A stretch of 64,000 bases of DNA from Silene latifolia. Taxonomy: Eukaryota; Streptophyta; Magnoliopsida; Caryophyllales; Caryophyllaceae. Below are positions 57,201 through 64,000 of this stretch, one piece after another. The stretch spans positions 46,398,002 to 46,462,001 of the forward strand of contig NC_133528.1 in assembly GCF_048544455.1 (NCBI RefSeq), read 5' to 3'. Numbering within the stretch: position 1 is the first letter of the stretch; each line of letters opens with the position of its first letter. The notes beneath the pieces were generated by a model. It saw only the letters and a list, made by a program, of their open reading frames with translations, made no database searches and was not told the origin of the DNA. The translations under genes and the position numbers were made by a program.

Positions 57201-60200
57201 ACCTTACTACCTGGGATGAGATCGCGGTTGAATTTTCTAAGCAATACGCTGACAATGTTGAAATCCAAGCCAATACCCGTACCCTTAAGGTCCTAACCCA
57301 GAACGACAAGGAGGGATTCACCGAGTTCTTAACCCGTTGGAGGAGGGTAAGTACTCAGCTTGTCAGCAAGCCGAGTGAGTCAACTTTGGTGGAAAAGTTC
57401 GTCAACAATCTCCGCCCAGTGTATGCCAACTTACTGAGGTACCAAAATATAAAGATCTTCCAGAATCTGCAAATTTTAGTAACACGCATTGAAGATGGCC
57501 TCCGAAAGGGTGTCCTAGCCAAGACCACTGGCAGAGGCTACCAAGGATCCGCCTCAACCGGGTCTCGCCCTTATGGCCAAACAAACAAGATCGATGAGAT
57601 CAACCTCGTTGAACCATCTGCTAAGAGAGCTGAACGCCCCTAGAGAGTGTTCACTAATATAGGGTCAACTTATGCAAGTGCCCTGAAGAGGCTCATGGAC
57701 CAGGGAAAGTTACAACCAATCGGACCCACCCCAGATCCGATCGATGCTAAGAAATCCTGCTTCTGGAATCCCAATGCCTACTGTCAGTACCATCAAGGGA
57801 AAGGGCATGATACCGAAACCTGCTTCAAACTCAAACACATCATCCAAGACATGATTGAGAAGGGGATTTGCCTTTACCCCCACCAACTAAGCCAAACAAC
57901 AAAACAAATCCTCTGGGAATCCACGCCATCTCCAACGATGAGCCAACTCTGGACTTCTCTCACCTCATCCTGCCAATTGATGACGAGGTGAATGCCTTGG
58001 AGAAAGATCCCTCAGACGGGGTATTTGTGTTCAGTGTCGCGACTATGCTCACCATGTTCCAACAGGTTGAGGAAGCTATAGCCAGCCTTTCCGAGAGGAT
58101 TACCCGACTTGACGATGCCTACCGTCGACTTATCTTTAATCCTCCACCACCACGCTCAAGGGAGAGTCCCCCGAGCGCCCAAAACTACCCTCACCAAGAC
58201 GGATTGCTCCCGCGACCATTCTGGCATGCACCTCACAATAATTATCCTCACAATAATCACCCTCACAATAATCAAACACACAAAAATTACCCTCACAAAA
58301 ATAACCTCACAGAAATATCCCTCACAAAAACTGCCTCCAAGGAATACCCCTCCAAGGTGCCTTCGAGATCCTGAAATCAATGGCATCTGGAGAGACGATG
58401 TTGAAGATGTCTATATTATCCCAGGGAAAGAGAAAAGGGCGAAAGAGATCGGTCACCTTACCCGGTCCGGACGCCCCTATCAGAACCCGAACAGTTCAAC
58501 GGTCGTTCCAACAACAAACGACCAAGTTGTTCCGGAAGTAGACACTCAACCGAAGGCCCCAGAGAATTCAATCCTCAAACAGCTTCAGAAGGCAAAAGCC
58601 GAGATCTCGATCTGGCAACTGATCGCGACGTCCTTTGAACATCGACAGGCTTTGCTACAGGCCTTGGGAAAACTAACTGTGCCCTCCACCTCTTCCCCCG
58701 AAGAAATAGTGGCACATATGACAAGGGACGCCCCTGACTTGAACAACCCAGTCGTCTTCTCTGACGAAGATATCCCTCCTTTCGGAGCCAATCATAGCCT
58801 TGCCCTTTACATTACCGTACAATGTCTCAAGATGAATGTGCCCATGGTCCTTGTGGATGATGGATCCGTAGTGAATGTCATTCCCCTCAAGACTGCTCAG
58901 TAACTGGGTATTAAGGAAGCTTATTTGGTCCCGACAAATCAAGGAGTACGCGCCTACGACGGCACTCGTCGCAAGGTTGTGGGGCTTATCACTCTGACTG
59001 TCGCAACCGGACCGCTGGAAAGGCAAACCATTTTTCAAGTGGTCGACATTGACGCCTCTTTCAATATGCTCCTGGGATGTCCCTGGATTCACGCCGTCAA
59101 GGCAGTTACCTCGACTCTCGACCAGAAAATCAGGGTCCCCTTCAACGGGAAAACAATCACGATTCCTGCTTCCCCGACCAAAGCTGTAATGAGAAAGGGA
59201 ATAGCCTCCCAGACCATTGAGGAAGATGATAATGAAATGTGGGGATTCCAAGCTGTGGATGCCATAATTGATGAATCGACACCCTTTCATTGTGACCCGT
59301 TTGCCAACCTCACAGTCAACCGCATCATGATGCGCCAGGGTTACTTCCCGGGTTTGCCCCTCATTCCACTGAAGAGCACCTTACCTCCCTTGAAAAAGGC
59401 TAAGATCCCCAACATTCCCTTCAGGCTGGGATATAAGCCTACTGATGAAGATATCCAGGAGATGTACCTCCTAGTTCAAAAACGCAAGAAGCACGGAGTT
59501 ATCCTCCGTCCATATCATCCGACCCTCAATGGATACTTTGTCCCCGAGGGAGAGTCAGAGCTCTACCATGGCTTTCCGGAGCCGATCTATGACTCTGTTG
59601 CCAAGGCCAGGTACCCGGGTGTGGAAGTCTTCTAGGACCGCTACTTCATCCCCGACAACACCGAAGCTGCATCAACCGAGTCTAAGCAGTCCTCATGCCT
59701 CGACGGACAAGTTGTCACTCTTCTCTTTGGAGAAGATAACATCAAACACCACGAATATGAGGACAATTTCAGTATCGTCCTGAAGGACAATCAGTTTGAC
59801 CCAACTGCCTTGATCTCCGACACTGACCCGGAGAAAGCTACACAAGGCTGGAGGAAGACCGTCAAGTGGACAGATCTCCAAGGCCGCATTCTCAAGATCA
59901 CAACTGGAGAAGGCCCTATGTTCAAAGAGGGAAGCAAAGAAGAATCTGAATCTGAGTCTGAGTCGGAGTCAGAGTCTGTCATAGCTCCTAACACTCCTGA
60001 TGTCCCAGTCAAGGTCCCCTTCCCACTGTTTTATCATAAGGTTGTAGCTGATTCAGAGGCTGAGTCTACTAGGGTCACCCCCACTCCAATGAAAGGTGAC
60101 AACCTGGAGCCTGTTCCAGGGGCCACCTCCTCTGCTGTGTCACCTCTGAACGACCACGAGATGTCTGTCCTCTCCGAGCTTTTCGCTCGTGTCAACTTAA

Positions 60201-63200
60201 TGAACGCTAAGTTTGCTTATGACTCGTCTCAATTTAACTGCAATGCAATTCTGAATGACTATGAGGAATTCGACTTGAGTGACTACCCACCTCACCTTGC
60301 CAAAGAACTTGACAAACGGGAAACCAGAACCCCCATCATTGAGGAGACCGAACCTATTAACGTAGGAACCGACAACACACCTCAGGAACTTAGGATAGGG
60401 ATAACCCTGGACCCCTCGGAAAGACAACCGTTCATTGACCTCCTCCACGAATACAAGGACGTATTCGCCTGGTCCTCTGAGAGATATGCCGGGATTGGGA
60501 AATTGCGGAGCACCGGATACCCATTAAGCCCGGAGCTAAACCCGTGAAGCAGAAGCTACGCCGGATGCGTCCTGAATGGGCCCTGAAAATCAAGGAAGAA
60601 GTAGATAAACAGTTCAAGGCTGTTTTCATCAAAGTGTTTGAATACTCTGACTGGGTGGCCAACACTATTTCTGTACCGAAGAAAGATGGGAGAATTCGAG
60701 TTTACGTCGACTTCAGGGATCTGAACAAGGCGAGTCCAAAGGACGACTTCCCTTTGCCACACGTTGACATTCTGGTAGACAACACTGCTGAACATGCTCT
60801 CCTATCATTTATGGATGGGTATGCTGGGGACAACCAGATCAAAAGGGCTGAGGAAGACATGCACAAGTGATCGGTCCGTTTCGTGTTCACAATTAAAGGT
60901 GTGGTCGTTGGGTCACGTCCAAATCAAAACACAATTTATAACTTCACAAACAACTCTACAATTAGTAAAGAGGCAAGTAAAGGTCGGATCCCAAGGGACG
61001 GGTATTGAAATGAGATTTCTATTGAAACTAGTGGTGTCTTAGGGGTGTCACAATTTGGGTTGATGTAGAAGGTCACTAACTAAAATAGCAATGGAAATAA
61101 ACAAGCAAGATGAATTAAAAGAGGTGTAAACAATTGACTAAAAAGAACTAGGGTGTCATGGGATCATAGGGGAATCATGGGAATTGATCATACAAACATG
61201 TTCTCAAATTATAAGCAAGCAATTATTGTTGTGATGGATTGAGTTGGGTTATATCTTACAATCCTAGGAAATTTTGGGTCCCGGAGCCGAATCGATTAGA
61301 TTGTACAACACCTACAAGTCGACTTAATCTTCCCTACTCAACAACATGCATGGTCTAATGAGACTCGAGTTGGGTTATGTCTTACAAGTCTCATTGAAAA
61401 GATAGGAGATGGTGGTAAATGCAAGGATTCATAGGCTTAGCATTTCATCAAATATAACATGTGCATGAGTTGAGATCAAAACAAGCAAGCAAATAAAACA
61501 TGAAAGCATATTAATTTAAGCATGAATCATTCCCCATGTTGGTTTCCCCTAATCACCCATTAACCCTAGCTAAGAGACTACTCACTCATTATCATGTTGA
61601 TCATGCTAGCAAGGTTGTCAATCATACCAACAAAATGAAACATGATGAATAAATGAAAGTAATTAACAATAATTAAAAAGGGATTAAGAGAATTATACCT
61701 ACTAATGATTCCAATAATAAAGCAAAGATAAAAGAAGTACTTGATGCTTGATTGAGAGGTTGTCAATCTCTCAATAATAACCCAAATAATCTTCAATTAC
61801 CCAAAATAAAGGATGAACAAAAGAGAGATTAAGGAAATAAAACTTGTAATAGAACTTGATTAATTGTTGATTACAAAACTAAAGAGAGATTTGGTTGATA
61901 TTAACTACTCTAATTATTGATAAGAAGAACATGCTCTTCTAATTAGACTAATGGGGTATTTATAGTGGAAATTAGGGGGATGCATTAGGGTTAACTAAGG
62001 GCTAAACTAGTAATTACACTTTTTAGATTGAGCAGGGAGGAGCCGGTATTTTTCGAAGGAAGGGCTTCTTTATTTGTTGCTTGGAGAAGAGGAAATCGCG
62101 CTGTAGAGGAATCCGGGTGGATTAGGGTCGGGACGGGCGGATTCTGGCGATGGAACCCGAGCGGATTGGAGAGAATCCGGGCGGATTGTGGAGGACAAAC
62201 CCGAGCGTCTTGGTGGAAAACCGCACGGATTGTGCAGGTGGAGGACGGCCGGATTGTGGACAATCCGCACGGATTGTGCCTCAGCAAGACTTCTTCTTCT
62301 TTTCTTCCCTTTTCTTCATAAATTCCTTGGGGATTTCCTTGGGGACTCAAGGATCCTTTCTCAACATTGCTCATCTACTATCATATGTACAAAGGCCTTC
62401 TAATCTTGTCTCTCCTTGATGCTTGGTCATTGAATTCAATCAATTTAGTCTTGTTTTGCCATGAAAATGCAAGATTCTTACTCCTTTCCTACCAAGGGAT
62501 CAAAATCTCAAAGAATATGCAAAACAAAGAACTAAAGATAATAAATGACCCAAATATGCACTAAAAAGCATGGGAACAAGGCTAATTCGGGGGCTAAATA
62601 TACGCTAATTATGGTCACATCAAATATCCCCAAACCGAACCTTTGCTCGTCCCGAGTAAAGAGGTGACAAAGACTAGGACCATTATTTAAACTAACCTAA
62701 TAACATAGCCGATATGAGACAATTAGCGGGTCTCACTCCGCCCCTTCAACTCACAACAAGACAACCATGAGGTAGGATGCCTTCTTGCAAGGCAAGGTGG
62801 GTCTTGCCAAAATGGCGACACATCCAAACATTAAGCACACAAAATCACATAATGGATGCATCTACAAAAGAATAGCCACTTTCCTCATCTAAGTGGCGGA
62901 AATTATCTACAAGGGAAGCAATTCAAGGGTACACATTCCTTCATAGATGCAATTTCTTCAAAATACTAAGCCTAGAAGGATACCAATAAATCACCTCCAA
63001 GTTGTGTTAAGCTAGGTTACCTTTGTCCTCGATCGTTTAATGCTTTTGTCAAGAGTAGACTCCCTATGGTGTTAGAAACACTGGAGGATCGCGGAATTCC
63101 CCCTCTTGCCTAGACAAGAAGAAGGGTCGTCCCCTCTCTACCATGCACAAAAATGGATATGATGGATAAAGGGATCAATACACATTTGAGTTTCACTTTG

Positions 63201-64000
63201 GGAGTTTGCTTTGTTTTTGTTTTTCCCCCCAATTATTTATGGCATTTGACATTTGAGAACACTTTCTTTGCCATTTCTTTTGATTTTTGGCTTTTCAACA
63301 CTTGACAATTTTTCAACTTTTTGCATTTTCTTTTGAACATTTTCAAATTCACCCCATATGTAGTGAGGGTGGCTTATATTTGAAGCATAGGAGTTCTATT
63401 TTTGCTCCTCTTTTCATTTGATGCATTTTTGCAAACTTTCTTTCACTTTTCATTTCATTGAACTCAAATTGATTTCTTTTTGTGCCCATTCCCTTTTGTT
63501 GACAAAAATGTGGTAGAACATGGATGAATGATAGTTGCATGGTTTCAAGGGTCACCTTGGAATAAACGGTAGCCAAGGAGTTATCACACCACGAGGTAAT
63601 CTTGACTAGGCCTTAATCCATGGGTCAAAGGATACTAGCATGACACATCCTAGGGTGTTTTACAAGCATTCTAACAAGCAAAGTCTTAAGAACAAAAAGC
63701 ATCTACTAGGGCCTATATACACTTGTCAAGCTTCCCAAGTAGACGGTTTCACAAAATTTTCTAACATGCAACTACATGCCATGATGCAACTAGCATATAA
63801 ACATCCTAATGCAAATGATTCTACCAACTAATATGACATATAAACTAAATGCAAGTCCTAAGTTCACATTGTTATACCGCATCAATCAAAATAAAGCCAC
63901 ATAGTCATTAACATAAAGAGGAAAAAGGAGATTGGAAAGATCATACCATGCGGTCTTCAATATCCTCATGTCTCGGATGTGGCGTAGTCGATCAATGTGA

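Overview
This is eukaryotic, and specifically flowering-plant, repeat DNA. Every recognisable coding region belongs to a plant retrotransposon: Ty1-copia SIRE-type, Ty3-gypsy Tat, Ogre-like, Athila-like and chromovirus-like elements, two L1-type LINEs, and an unusual non-LTR family. I found no host gene, tRNA, rRNA or CRISPR array. The exact species cannot be read from the sequence; a dicot, possibly from the Caryophyllales, is only a guess.

Layout, left to right. (1) 1-728: tail and 3' LTR of a Tat-like element. (2) 729-3521: fragment of an Athila-like LTR (minus strand), split by a solo Athila-type LTR at 1355-3436 with a 5-bp target-site duplication (TSD). (3) 3522-4640: foldback-like repeat arm, (TTG)n, a LINE 3' fragment and a (TTA/TTG)n microsatellite. 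(4) 4641-9470: nearly full-length L1-type LINE on the minus strand, ORF1 intact and ORF2 broken. (5) 9483-19438: complete but decayed Tat element carrying a spliced antisense gene between pol and the 3' LTR. (6) 19439-25298: (AAT)n/(TAA)n microsatellites alternating with three copies of a non-LTR retrotransposon whose C-terminus looks like a restriction-like endonuclease (REL). (7) 25299-25514: a second foldback-like arm, inverted relative to the first. (8) 25515-46860: a minus-strand Athila-like remnant, split by an 18.2-kb chromovirus-like element with almost no coding capacity (26100-44336, TSD cctat), itself split by an 11.7-kb SIRE-type copia element (30571-42261, TSD gtggt). (9) 46861-53025: partial SIRE-like LTR and a copia RNase H fragment, with a second L1-type LINE (47930-52732, 12-bp TSD) at their junction. 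(10) 53026-60867: 5' part of an Ogre-like element, cut off in its reverse transcriptase by a minus-strand Athila-like LTR (60868-62622) whose body continues past the window end.

Two things stand out. The first is the REL-type LINE family embedded in TAA microsatellites: 3.1 kb of one copy stays in a single frame, interrupted only by four stops, all TAG. The second is that LTRs of unrelated families each carry their own short palindromic word or hairpin, usually just upstream of the TATA box. In the SIRE element the same inverted word also recurs inside gag and pol coding sequence. Nothing here encodes a host pathway; the genes work together only as parts of retrotransposon replication (gag particle, protease, reverse transcriptase, RNase H, integrase or endonuclease), and nearly all copies are defective.
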